A program made the translations under genes and the position numbers. Positions 55,328-62,964 of a stretch of 64,000 nucleotides of DNA are shown here, piece by piece. This stretch comes from VRUE01 sp963704515 (GTDB lineage Bacteria; Actinomycetota; Thermoleophilia; Solirubrobacterales; 70-9): contig OY969913.1 in the NCBI GenBank assembly GCA_963704515.1, positions 62,001 to 126,000 on the forward strand, in the 5' to 3' direction. Each line of letters begins with the position of its first letter. Position 1 is the first letter of the stretch. Below the pieces are notes generated by a model. It made no database searches. It was given only the letters and a program-made list of their open reading frames with translations, and was not told where the DNA came from.

Positions 55328-56289
55328 CAGTCCTTGCCTCGCTCGCGCTCGATCCGCGCCATCGCCGCGGCGCCGATCATGCCGGCGTCCGAGCCGAGCT
55401 CGGCCGGGACCACGGGGATCTTCTTCATCGGCGGCAGGGCGCGCTTCTCCAGCTCACGGCGGGCGGGGTCGAGCAGCAGGTCGCCGGCGGCGATCACGCC
55501 CCCGCCGATCACGAAGACTTCCGGCTCGAAGATGTTGGCGAAGCTGGTCAGGGCGACTCCGAGCCGCGAGCCGACCAGGTCGAAGACGCCGCGGGCCGTC
55601 TGATCGCCGGAGAGCGCCGCCTCGGTGACCGCCTTGCCGTCGATCGTCTCACCGGCCGCCAGCATCGCGCCCAGGGCCGACTCCGGCTCCCGCTCGGCGG
55701 CGGCCCGGCCTTCGCGGCCGAGGGCCGTGCCCGAGGCGAAGGTCTCGACGCAGCCGTGGCCAGGGCAATTGCCCTGGCAGGCCGGCCCGTCGAGGTCGAT
55801 CACCGTGTGGCCGAGCTCGGCTCCGGCCCCGGTCGAGCCGCGGTAGATCTCGCCGCCGAGGATCAGGCCGCCGCCGATCCCGGTGCCGATCGTCAGCATC
55901 ACCGCGTTGCGCGCCCCCTTCGCCGCGCCGTAGAGGCTCTCGGCCAGCGCGGCGACATTGGCGTCGTTGTCGACGAAGATCGGCAGCCCGGTCCGTTCCG
56001 AGGCGAGCTCGCGGATCGGCAGGTTCTCGAGCGGCAGGTTGACGGCCGAGCGGGCGATGCCTTTGTCGTGATCGACCGTGGCGGGAATGCCGAGGCCGAC
56101 TCCCTCGACCCCCGGCTGCGCCGTCTTCGCCTCCCCCACCTCGCGCACGAGCAGCTCGACCAGCTCGTCCTCGGTCTGCCCGGTCGAGGCCTCGCGGCTC
56201 TCCCAGAGCACCTTCGAGTCAGCGTCGAGAACACCGAGCAGCATCTTCGTCCCGCCCAGGTCGACCCCGATGACTTCCCCTGCACTCAT
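55327..56289 (-). CDS. ROK family sugar kinase (glucokinase-like)
   Basis: A 320-residue ROK protein. IGVDLGGTKMLLGVLD (phosphate loop), IFVDNDANVAAL (catalytic Asp), IGTGIGGGLILGGEIY, and the zinc motif CQGNCPGHGCVETFASG. A glucokinase is likely, since no HTH is present. ATG 56289; the frame extends to 56361. It is divergent from the LCP gene. Confidence 0.88.
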   Translation of the reverse strand: MSAGEVIGVDLGGTKMLLGVLDADSKVLWESREASTGQTEDELVELLVREVGEAKTAQPGVEGVGLGIPATVDHDKGIARSAVNLPLENLPIRELASERTGLPIFVDNDANVAALAESLYGAAKGARNAVMLTIGTGIGGGLILGGEIYRGSTGAGAELGHTVIDLDGPACQGNCPGHGCVETFASGTALGREGRAAAEREPESALGAMLAAGETIDGKAVTEAALSGDQTARGVFDLVGSRLGVALTSFANIFEPEVFVIGGGVIAAGDLLLDPARRELEKRALPPMKKIPVVPAELGSDAGMIGAAAMARIERERGKD

Positions 56290-56353
56290 GCGTGCTTGCA
56301 AGCGGGCGTGAGGCTGGCGACCGCGGGCATCGGCATCATTCCCGCAGTCTTTC

Positions 56354-57592
56354 ATGCCCAACGATGGCGAGCAGCAGCCCTCCGGGCCGCCCGACTACAA
56401 GGTCTACCGGTCCCGGAAAGGCCTTCTGTCGAGATTCAGGCCCCCCGATCTCTCCGGCCTCCGCGAGCGGACACCGCGCGCGCCGAGGTGGTGGCGACGG
56501 AAGCGCCGACCGCGTCGCGACGAACAGCCGGAGCTGCCCGGCCAGCGGCGCCGCTGGAACGCGAAGAGGGTGCTCAAGTGGGTCGGGATCGCGGCGCTCG
56601 GCTGGATCCTGCTCAGCTTCCTCGCCTTCGCCGTCTCCGCCCAGCTGCAGTCCTTCAAGCTCTCCGGCGAAGCGAAGGACGCCCTGCACGGCAATCCGCT
56701 GCTGCTGCCCAGCGCCCAGACGATCCTGGTGATGGGCACCGACGCCCGCCCGCCCGACACCAAGGAACCGACCGCGCCCCACTCACAGAAGTGCTACGAA
56801 CAGCAGGAAGCTGGCGACGCCCCCCACGACGGCTGCGACGCCGGCGAATACCGGGCCGACACGCTGATGCTGATCCGCGCCGGCGGCGGCGCCTTCCGCA
56901 AACTCTCGATCCCGCGCGACAGCTACGCCGAAATCCCCGGCCAGAGCCCGCAGAAAATCAACGCCGCCTTCGCCTTCGGCGGCGCCAAGGCCCAGATCGA
57001 AGCGGTCGAAGACTTCCTCGGGACTCAGATCGACCACGTCGCGATCGTCAACTTCACCGGCTTCGAAGACCTGATCGACGCGGTCGGCGGGGTCGAAGTG
57101 AAGCTCAAGCACAAGCTCTGCGCCGACATCTCCGGCGGCGCCGGCGGCGGCCAGGGCGGCGTCACGATCCGCCTGCCCAAGGGCACGAGCACGCTCGACG
57201 GCGAAAAGGCGCTCGCCTACGCCCGGGTGCGCGAGCCGAGCGAATGCCCAGGCCCGGGCAAGAGCGCTTACTCGTTCGGCTACAACGACTTCGCCCGCGC
57301 CGAAGCCCAGCAGCAGGTGATCAACGGCATCCGCTCGCGGCTCACCGACCCGCTGCGCCTTCCCTACAACTTCATCAAGGGACCGATCATCGGCTGGGAC
57401 GCGCCGAAGGCGTTCGTCAGCGACATGGGCTTCCTGACGATGCCGCAGCTGGTCCTCGCCGCGGCGATCGGCGGCAGCTCACCGGCCGACGTGCTCTGCT
57501 CCCACGGGGAATGCGGCGAAGGCCCCGGCGGCAGCGTCGAAGTTCCCGAGTCGGCCCGGCGCCGCGCCGTGCATCGCCTGCTGAACGGCTAG
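56354..57592 (+). CDS. LytR-CpsA-Psr (LCP) family protein
   Basis: A 412-residue type II membrane protein. A basic cytoplasmic N-terminus is followed by a membrane helix (LGWILLSFLAFAVSAQL), then the LCP domain (ILVMGTDARPP; ADTLMLIRAGGGAFRKLSIP then RDSYAEIPG; KINAAFAFGG). It attaches polymers to peptidoglycan from lipid-linked precursors. After the helix, Glu is almost always GAA. Its stop shares the CTAG with the FmdB-type gene (57589-57592). Confidence 0.9.
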   Translation: MPNDGEQQPSGPPDYKVYRSRKGLLSRFRPPDLSGLRERTPRAPRWWRRKRRPRRDEQPELPGQRRRWNAKRVLKWVGIAALGWILLSFLAFAVSAQLQSFKLSGEAKDALHGNPLLLPSAQTILVMGTDARPPDTKEPTAPHSQKCYEQQEAGDAPHDGCDAGEYRADTLMLIRAGGGAFRKLSIPRDSYAEIPGQSPQKINAAFAFGGAKAQIEAVEDFLGTQIDHVAIVNFTGFEDLIDAVGGVEVKLKHKLCADISGGAGGGQGGVTIRLPKGTSTLDGEKALAYARVREPSECPGPGKSAYSFGYNDFARAEAQQQVINGIRSRLTDPLRLPYNFIKGPIIGWDAPKAFVSDMGFLTMPQLVLAAAIGGSSPADVLCSHGECGEGPGGSVEVPESARRRAVHRLLNG

Positions 57593-57900
57593 TCGCTGGC
57601 CGCTGATGCCTTCGGCTTGGAGTCGCCTGAGGACTTCGAGTCGCCCGAGTCGCTCTTCTTGGACTCGCCAGACTTGGACTCGCCCGAGCCCTCCGACGAC
57701 GAGCCGTTGGCGCCGCCCTTCTTCTTCTTGCCGTAGTCGGTGTTGTAGAAGCCGGAGCCCTTGAAGTGGACGGCGACCGGGTGCAGGACGCGAACCGCGG
57801 GGGCGCCGCACTCCTGGCACTCGGTGAGCGGCTCGTCGCTCATCCGCTGGATCACGTCGAAGACGTGGCCGTTGTCGCACTTGTACTCGTAGATAGGCAC
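57589..57900 (-). CDS. FmdB-type zinc-ribbon protein
   Basis: A 103-residue protein starting VPIYEYKCDNGHVFDV, then LTECQECGAPAVRVL (the FmdB zinc-ribbon cysteines) and a Ser/Lys/Gly low-complexity tail. Function unknown; FmdB proteins are called putative regulatory proteins. GTG 57900 fits the family. Convergent with the LCP gene, with both stops sharing CTAG. Confidence 0.85.
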   Translation of the reverse strand: MPIYEYKCDNGHVFDVIQRMSDEPLTECQECGAPAVRVLHPVAVHFKGSGFYNTDYGKKKKGGANGSSSEGSGESKSGESKKSDSGDSKSSGDSKPKASAASD

Positions 57901-57924
57901 AGGGAGCGGGATTATCGCAGCCGA

Positions 57925-57930
57925 TACGGT
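57925..57930 (+). promoter_or_regulatory. Probable -10 box of leaderless glyS
   Basis: TACGGT (TAnnnT), ending 6 nt before ATG 57937, as seen for vapB and the 312-aa gene. No T-box-like leader fits in the space. Confidence 0.4.
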
Positions 57931-57936
57931 TCCGCC

Positions 57937-59328
57937 ATGCCAACCGCCGAGGGAGGAACGCCCGCGACCGACGTCTCGATGGAGGAGATCGTCGCACTCT
58001 GCAAGCGGCGCGGCTTCGTCTTCCCCTCCTCGGAGATCTACGGCGGCCTCGGCTCGACCTACGACTACGGCCACTACGGGGTGCTGCTCAAGAACAACGT
58101 CAAGGCCGAGTGGTGGCGGGCGATGCTGCAGGAGCGCGACGACATCGTCGCCCTCGACTCGGCGATCCTCCAGCACCCCCGGGTCTGGGAGGCAAGCGGC
58201 CACCTCGAGGGCTTCACCGACCCGCTGGTCCAGTGCCTGGGCAAGTGCAAGAAGCGCTGGCGCGAGGACCACCTGCGCGAGGCGGTCGAAGCCGAAGGCG
58301 GCGATCCGAGCGCCGAGCTGCGCTGCCCGGAGTGCGGCGGCGAGCTCTCGGAGCCGCGCCAGTTCAACCTGATGTTCGAGACGCACGTCGGCCCTGTGGC
58401 CGGCGAGGGCTCGGAGGTCTACCTGCGGCCGGAGACGGCGCAGGGGATCTTCATCAACTTCAAGAACGTGATGGCCTTCGCCCGCAAGAAGCCTCCGTTC
58501 GGCATCGCCCAGATCGGCAAGTCCTTCCGCAACGAGATCACGCCCGGCAACTTCATTTTCCGGACCCGCGAGTTCGAGCAGATGGAGATGGAGTTCTTCG
58601 TGCCGCCCGACGACGCCGAGCAGTGGTACCGGACCTGGATCGGTGAGCGCGAGCGCTGGTACACCGACCTCGGCATCCGCCCCGAGTTCCTCCGCGTCCG
58701 TCCCCACGACGCCGACGAGCTCTCCCACTACGCCTCGGGCACCAGCGACGTCGAGTACCTCTTCCCGATCGGCTGGTCGGAGCTCGAGGGGATCGCCAAC
58801 CGCGGCAACTTCGACCTCACCCAACACGCCAAGTTCAGCGGCGAGAAGCTCGAGTACTTCGACCAGCAGACCAAAGACCGCTACGTCCCCCACGTGATCG
58901 AGCCAGCCGCCGGCGCCGACCGCGCCACCCTCGCCTTCCTGGTGGACGCCTACGACGTCGAGGAGGTCGAGGGCCGCCAGCGCACCGTCCTGCGCCTCCA
59001 CCCCCGCCTGGCGCCAAACAAGGTGGCGGTCCTCCCCCTCGTCTCCAAGGAGGGCATGCCCGAGAAGGCCCGCGAGATCTTCGGGCAGATCCGCAAGCGG
59101 GTCCCAGCCGAGTACGACGAGGGCGGCTCGATCGGCAAGCGCTACCGCCGCCAGGACGAGATCGGCACCCCCTGGGGCATCACCGTCGACCACCAGACGA
59201 TGGACGACGACACGGTGACATTGCGAGACCGCGACTCGCTGGAGCAGTTCAGGGTCCCGATCGAGGGCCTGGCTGAGGATCTAGCGGCTCGCCTGGCGCA
59301 GCCCTGGCAGAGCCCGAAGCTGGGCTAA
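57937..59328 (+). CDS. glyS: Glycyl-tRNA synthetase (dimeric type)
   Basis: A 463-residue class II synthetase of the eukaryotic-like homodimeric type. LGSTYDYGHYGVLLK, a zinc-type region (LRCPECGGELSE), class II motif 2 NEITPGNFIFRTREFEQMEM, and an anticodon-binding C-terminus (NKVAVLPLVSKEGMPEKA). ATG 57937 is preferred over an upstream open frame because of the TACGGT box and the family start. Confidence 0.95.
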   Translation: MPTAEGGTPATDVSMEEIVALCKRRGFVFPSSEIYGGLGSTYDYGHYGVLLKNNVKAEWWRAMLQERDDIVALDSAILQHPRVWEASGHLEGFTDPLVQCLGKCKKRWREDHLREAVEAEGGDPSAELRCPECGGELSEPRQFNLMFETHVGPVAGEGSEVYLRPETAQGIFINFKNVMAFARKKPPFGIAQIGKSFRNEITPGNFIFRTREFEQMEMEFFVPPDDAEQWYRTWIGERERWYTDLGIRPEFLRVRPHDADELSHYASGTSDVEYLFPIGWSELEGIANRGNFDLTQHAKFSGEKLEYFDQQTKDRYVPHVIEPAAGADRATLAFLVDAYDVEEVEGRQRTVLRLHPRLAPNKVAVLPLVSKEGMPEKAREIFGQIRKRVPAEYDEGGSIGKRYRRQDEIGTPWGITVDHQTMDDDTVTLRDRDSLEQFRVPIEGLAEDLAARLAQPWQSPKLG

Positions 59329-59347
59329 GGCCCAAGCGACTGTGGCG

Positions 59348-59659
59348 TCAGGCTCGCGCGACGCGCCGCGCTTCTTCGTCCTCGGCGATCATCCGGTTGA
59401 CGATCTTCTGGGAACTCGAACTCCCCGCGCGAGCCGCGCGGTTCAGCTCCTGCCAGAGTTTGCTGGTCGGGTCGATCCTGCCGGGGACGTGCTCGCGCTT
59501 GCCGACGGTGCAGTGCCAACAGACGTCGGTGTGCTCGTCATCGCGGAACCACTCGTGGCGACCGCAGTCCTTGCTGCCGGGTGGGAAGAGGTAGGCCAGT
59601 GGGCGAGGGAGGTGCTCCCGCGACCAAGTCCGGAATCGGTATCGAGGCCACCTCGCCAT
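59348..59659 (-). CDS. Small probable zinc protein
   Basis: A 103-residue protein with a Cys/His cluster (KDCGRHEWFRDDEH then TDVCWHCTVGKREH) that could bind zinc, and a charged C-terminus. A TACACT box (59666-59671) ends 6 nt before ATG 59659, suggesting a leaderless promoter. Family not recognised. Confidence 0.55.
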   Translation of the reverse strand: MARWPRYRFRTWSREHLPRPLAYLFPPGSKDCGRHEWFRDDEHTDVCWHCTVGKREHVPGRIDPTSKLWQELNRAARAGSSSSQKIVNRMIAEDEEARRVARA

Positions 59660-59675
59660 GTTTCGAGTGTAGGAC

Positions 59676-59789
59676 TCAGCGACCTTTTCGTTTCTTGCGG
59701 TTGCGGAGCTTTCGCGCCTTCTCCTCGGTCTGGGCTTTCGGCGCTCGGCCTTGGAGATGCTTCGGTCGTGGGCGATCTTTGAGACTCAT
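59676..59789 (-). CDS. 37-aa basic small protein
   Basis: MSLKDRPRPKHLQGRAPKAQ followed by a Lys/Arg-rich tail, stop at 59676-59678. It is highly basic, like a small ribosome- or nucleic-acid-binding protein. GAGGAAAGG lies just upstream of the ATG at 59789. It is 16 bp from the next gene. Confidence 0.4.
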   Translation of the reverse strand: MSLKDRPRPKHLQGRAPKAQTEEKARKLRNRKKRKGR

Positions 59790-59909
59790 CTGCCGTCCTT
59801 TCCTCGAATTCGGTGTGCCGCCGCCGGCCCTTCCGCTTGCCCATGCGTCCCCAAGGGCTCAGCGCGAGAGGTTCTCCCCCCTTGGCTCAAGAAATTTGGG
59901 TCCACGTCA

Positions 59910-59973
59910 CCGACTTGCCGGTCCCGGGACAACCGACATGTGAGGTAACCGACATCGGATGTCGGCAAGTGGG
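59910..59973. repeat. Nested palindrome beside MazF gene
   Basis: Outer arms CCGACTTGCCG (59910-59920) and CGGCAAGTGGG (59963-59973); inner perfect CCGACAT-CGG-ATGTCGG (59949-59965); and an extra CCGACAT at 59933-59939. It lies just after the MazF-type stop, and could be its terminator or a remnant of an insertion-sequence end. Confidence 0.5.
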
Positions 59974-59974
59974 A

Positions 59975-60295
59975 TCAGTCGAGCTGTAGGGCGAAGCGCA
60001 GGGCAGCGTCGAGGCGCTTGGTGTCCTCGGAGGAGAGTGAGCCGAGGCGGTTTCCGAGGCGGGCCTTGGCGAGAGTGAGGAGGTTGTCGCAGTTGGCGGC
60101 GCTTGAGTGAGGCAAGCCGTGATCAGAGTTGAGCGTGACCTCGCTGGCTATGCCGCGAATGGTGGAGGTGACCGGCGCCACGATCACCGATGAGAGCGCC
60201 GGGATGGCGACCTGCCGGGTGACAACGAGAACCGGCCTGACCCCCAGGTCGGGAACATCCGCCTCGAAGATGTCGCCACGGTCGACGAGGCTCAA
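59975..60295 (-). CDS. MazF/PemK-type toxin
   Basis: A 106-residue MazF-fold protein. VDRGDIFEADVPDLGVRPVL then VVTRQVAIPALSSVIVAPVT, and NCDNLLTLAKARLGNRLG. It is expected to be an mRNA-cutting toxin. TTG 60295 is supported by GAGGAGG seven bases upstream, inside the antitoxin gene, and overlaps the antitoxin stop. Confidence 0.8.
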   Translation of the reverse strand: MSLVDRGDIFEADVPDLGVRPVLVVTRQVAIPALSSVIVAPVTSTIRGIASEVTLNSDHGLPHSSAANCDNLLTLAKARLGNRLGSLSSEDTKRLDAALRFALQLD

Positions 60296-60537
60296 CCTGA
60301 TTCCTCCTCACGCCTGAAAGCCTCGGCGAGAAGCTTGGTCCCTGCCTCGCCGATCGCCGGGTCGTCGGGATGCCGCGAATAGGCCTCGCGGTATTCACCC
60401 GCGATCTCCTGCTCGCGCAGCTCGGCGAGGAGTCGCGTCAGAGCTTGCCGGATCGCATCCGCCCGGCTGTTGAACCTTCCAGCCTTTACGGCGCGGTCGA
60501 GAGCATCGAGGTGATCATCGGGGACCCTGATCGCAAT
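60292..60537 (-). CDS. RHH antitoxin of the MazF-type toxin, start codon unclear
   Basis: The frame ending TGA at 60292-60294 encodes AIRVPDDHLDALDRAVKAGR then FNSRADAIRQALTRLLAEL, a clear ribbon-helix-helix fold, and an acidic tail. No ATG, GTG or TTG lies in frame after the upstream TGA. ATT 60535-60537 would give MAIRVPDDHLDALD. An out-of-frame ATG (MSQQ...) 11 bp upstream reads another frame and stops after 20 codons. Either a rare start is used, or one base has been lost near codon 3. It overlaps the toxin gene. Confidence 0.6.
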   Translation of the reverse strand: MAIRVPDDHLDALDRAVKAGRFNSRADAIRQALTRLLAELREQEIAGEYREAYSRHPDDPAIGEAGTKLLAEAFRREEESG

Positions 60538-60577
60538 TGCTGTGACATGCGATCAACATACCGAACTGGTATTTGCA

Positions 60578-61612
60578 TTAGCGCGGACTGCCGAGGAAGC
60601 GCTCGACGTCGGCGGCGTCCGCATCCAGCTCCGCCATCGCCGTCTTCGTCAGCTTGCCGAGCGGCTCGATCGCTACCCGGCCGCGGTTCAGCTTCCAGTT
60701 GGCGGCGGCGCGGCCCTTGACCAGGGCGAAGGGGCGGAAGATGCCGTTCATCGTCACCAGGTGGGTGTGCGGTCCGAGGATCTGCTCGCGCGAGGTCCAG
60801 CCGAGCAGGACCGGGTCGAAGGCGCCGAGCAGGCGCGGGGGCGGGACCTCGGGCGCGGGCGGGCGCTTGGCGAGGTGGACGAGGCCGTCGTCGCGCTCGA
60901 CCAGCTCGGAGGCGATCGCGGCGAGACCGGCACGGGCGTCGCGCAGCGGCAGGCCGGCCCACTTGGCCAGGTCGCGATCGTCGGCAGGCGCGTGACCGAC
61001 CAGGTAGCGACGGGCCAGCTCGGCAAGGGCCGCGTCGCGGTCGACCGGCTTCTGCTTGCCCAGCCAATCGCGGACGAGGACGTAGGCGTGTTCTTTGCCG
61101 ACCATCGGCCCGCGCGCGGCGATCCCCCGCACTGCGGAGAGGAAGAGGAGGTGAAGCAGCGACTGTCCGTGCAACGGCACGCCGACCGCTTCGAGTTGCT
61201 CGCGCAGTTGGTGCCGGGTCAGCGGTCCCTCCTCCGCCAGGGAGCGCTCGATCGTCTCCACCGCTCGCTCGCCCAGCTCCGGCGCGATCCCCTCGGCACG
61301 CAAACGCCGAACGCAGGACGTGCGCAGCGGGGGCGTGGTCAGCATCTGCAGCCAGGGGTAGTCCTCGCTGCGCACCAGGTGCAGCGTGCCGCGGTTGAGC
61401 CAGGTGATCAGCAGGGCGCGCTCGTCCAGCGCCCGGTCGACGTCGGCCGCGCTCAGGCCCTCGCTGCGCGCCCGCACCGCCAGCCGCGCCCCACGCGGGT
61501 CCTGTCCCTGCACGGCAAGCAGCCGCTCGGCGACCGCCGCCGGGTCGCGGTCCGGCGACCCGGCGAGGCCCTGCGAGGCGAAGCGCTCGGCGAAGATCGG
61601 GGCGGTCGGCAC
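60578..61612 (-). CDS. Winged-helix DNA-binding protein (HTH_42/YcaQ-like)
   Basis: A 344-residue protein of the winged-helix DNA-binding domain family (PF06224 type): RLLAVQGQDPRGARLAVRAR, ALLITWLNRGTLHLVRSEDY, and GAFDPVLLGWTSREQI then GIFRPFALVKGRAAANWKL. Family members include interstrand-crosslink DNA glycosylases; the exact activity here is not known. Start at 61612. Confidence 0.85.
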   Translation of the reverse strand: MPTAPIFAERFASQGLAGSPDRDPAAVAERLLAVQGQDPRGARLAVRARSEGLSAADVDRALDERALLITWLNRGTLHLVRSEDYPWLQMLTTPPLRTSCVRRLRAEGIAPELGERAVETIERSLAEEGPLTRHQLREQLEAVGVPLHGQSLLHLLFLSAVRGIAARGPMVGKEHAYVLVRDWLGKQKPVDRDAALAELARRYLVGHAPADDRDLAKWAGLPLRDARAGLAAIASELVERDDGLVHLAKRPPAPEVPPPRLLGAFDPVLLGWTSREQILGPHTHLVTMNGIFRPFALVKGRAAANWKLNRGRVAIEPLGKLTKTAMAELDADAADVERFLGSPR

Positions 61613-61651
61613 GCCGGGATGATTACGCGCCGACGCAGTCGGCGCTGGTGA

Positions 61652-62179
61652 CTATTTGACCGCGAGCAGGTCGACGATGAAGATCAGCGTTTCGTTGGGG
61701 CCGATCGCCGGCGGCGAGCCGGCTTCGCCGTAGGCGAGTTCGGGCGGAATGATCAGCTCGCGGCGGCCGCCGACCTTCATCCCCGCGACCCCCTGGTCCC
61801 AGCCGGGAATCACCTGGCCGGCGCCGAGCGCGAAGGAGAACGGTTCGTTGCGGCTCCAGGAGGAGTCGAATTCTTCTTCGCTTTCGTAGCCGACCCCGAC
61901 GTACTGGACCGTGACTTCGTCGCCGGACTTCGCTTCCGCTCCCGTGCCTTCGACGATTTCCTTGATCTCGAGTTCCTTCGACGGAGCGGCCTTCGGAACG
62001 GTCACCTTCGGCTTCTTGCTCAGGTCGGTGCTGGCGCTCGACCCGGATTCCTTCGGGGCGTTCGATTCGGCCGCGGTCGATTCAGTCGCTTCAGTCGACG
62101 AAGACGAGCCACCGCCGCCCCCGCAGCCGGCGACCGCCAGCGCGGCGCAGAGCAAGATCGCTATTCCCAGGCTCCTCAC
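61652..62179 (-). CDS. FKBP-type peptidyl-prolyl isomerase, lipoprotein
   Basis: A 175-residue protein. A signal peptide with lipobox (LCAALAVAGC), a Ser/Thr/Glu-rich linker, then an FKBP domain (VTVQYVGVGYESEEEFDSSW; FALGAGQVIPGWDQGVAGMK; RRELIIPPELAYGEAG). An exported membrane-anchored foldase. Glu codons are 17 GAA to 2 GAG by hand count. Confidence 0.92.
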   Translation of the reverse strand: MRSLGIAILLCAALAVAGCGGGGGSSSSTEATESTAAESNAPKESGSSASTDLSKKPKVTVPKAAPSKELEIKEIVEGTGAEAKSGDEVTVQYVGVGYESEEEFDSSWSRNEPFSFALGAGQVIPGWDQGVAGMKVGGRRELIIPPELAYGEAGSPPAIGPNETLIFIVDLLAVK

Positions 62180-62216
62180 GGCGTCGAATCCTAGGGCAGC
62201 CGGCCGGAAGGAGCCT

Positions 62217-62582
62217 TCAGCCCTTGCCCGAGATCAGGTCCCAGGCCCGGCGAAGCTTGTCGTGGGAGGGTCCGGCCACCATGTCGTCGGGGCCGACCTC
62301 GATCTCGCCGGGGTTGGCGGTCGGCTTCGGCAACCCCTCCGCCGCCTCGGCGTCGATGTTCAGCTCCACGCCCCGTTCGTAGATCTCGACCACCTGCGAC
62401 GCGTCGACGAAGCGGTGACCGCCGGGCAGCTCGGACGTGTCCAGCACGAACCCGTCGAAGACGTCCAGGTCGGGCGCGGCAAGGACGTGCTGCACGGCGC
62501 CGAGGCGCTTGCCGTCGCTCGAGTAGACCTCGACGCCCGGCTGCAGCGCAAGGTAAGAGCTCGGGGCACCGAGGTCGTCCAT
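62217..62582 (-). CDS. PRC-barrel-like protein
   Basis: A 121-residue protein with a PRC-barrel-like core (GVEVYSSDGKRLGAVQHVL; GFVLDTSELPGGHRFVDASQ), followed by an acidic C-terminal half. Function unknown; often linked to stress. ATG 62582. Confidence 0.65.
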   Translation of the reverse strand: MDDLGAPSSYLALQPGVEVYSSDGKRLGAVQHVLAAPDLDVFDGFVLDTSELPGGHRFVDASQVVEIYERGVELNIDAEAAEGLPKPTANPGEIEVGPDDMVAGPSHDKLRRAWDLISGKG

Positions 62583-62671
62583 CGAGTGAGCATATCCGCG
62601 ACGAGCGCGCCACAGGGCGTATCGGGGACTATGCTCGCCACGGCGGGGTTACGCGGACAAAGGAGAAGACG

Positions 62672-62959
62672 ATGGCGATAGGGCTGAGACTCAAGTTCGA
62701 AGGCGGCACGCAGGAGCAGTACGAGGCCGTGCACCAGCACATGGGGATCGACGACAACCCACCCGACGGCCTGATCTTCCACGCCGGCGGCCCGATCGAG
62801 GAGGGTTGGGGGATCATCGACTTCTGGGAGTCGCGCGAGCACTTCGACCGCTTCCAGGGATCGCGCCTTCTGCCCGCTATCCAAGAGCTGGGCGACCGGG
62901 CCCCGCAAGGGCCGCCCGACATCAAGGAGTTCCCGGTCCACCACCTCACCAAGCCGTAG
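62672..62959 (+). CDS. Small ABM-like hypothetical protein
   Basis: A 95-residue protein resembling the dimeric alpha-beta-barrel group (IGLRLKFEGGTQEQYEAVH; FHAGGPIEEGWGIIDFWESR then EHFDRFQ). No enzymatic function can be assigned. It is 5 bp before the acyl-CoA ligase gene, so the two are likely co-transcribed. Confidence 0.65.
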   Translation: MAIGLRLKFEGGTQEQYEAVHQHMGIDDNPPDGLIFHAGGPIEEGWGIIDFWESREHFDRFQGSRLLPAIQELGDRAPQGPPDIKEFPVHHLTKP

Positions 62960-62964
62960 GGCGG

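Noticed and set aside
57800..57936. T-box riboswitch before glyS
   Set aside because: Only 36 bp separate glyS from the divergent FmdB gene, with a -10 box directly before the ATG.
59443..59844. 133-aa minus-strand frame (starts MGKRKGRRRH)
   Set aside because: It overlaps the 103-aa and 37-aa genes, which have better start signals and composition.
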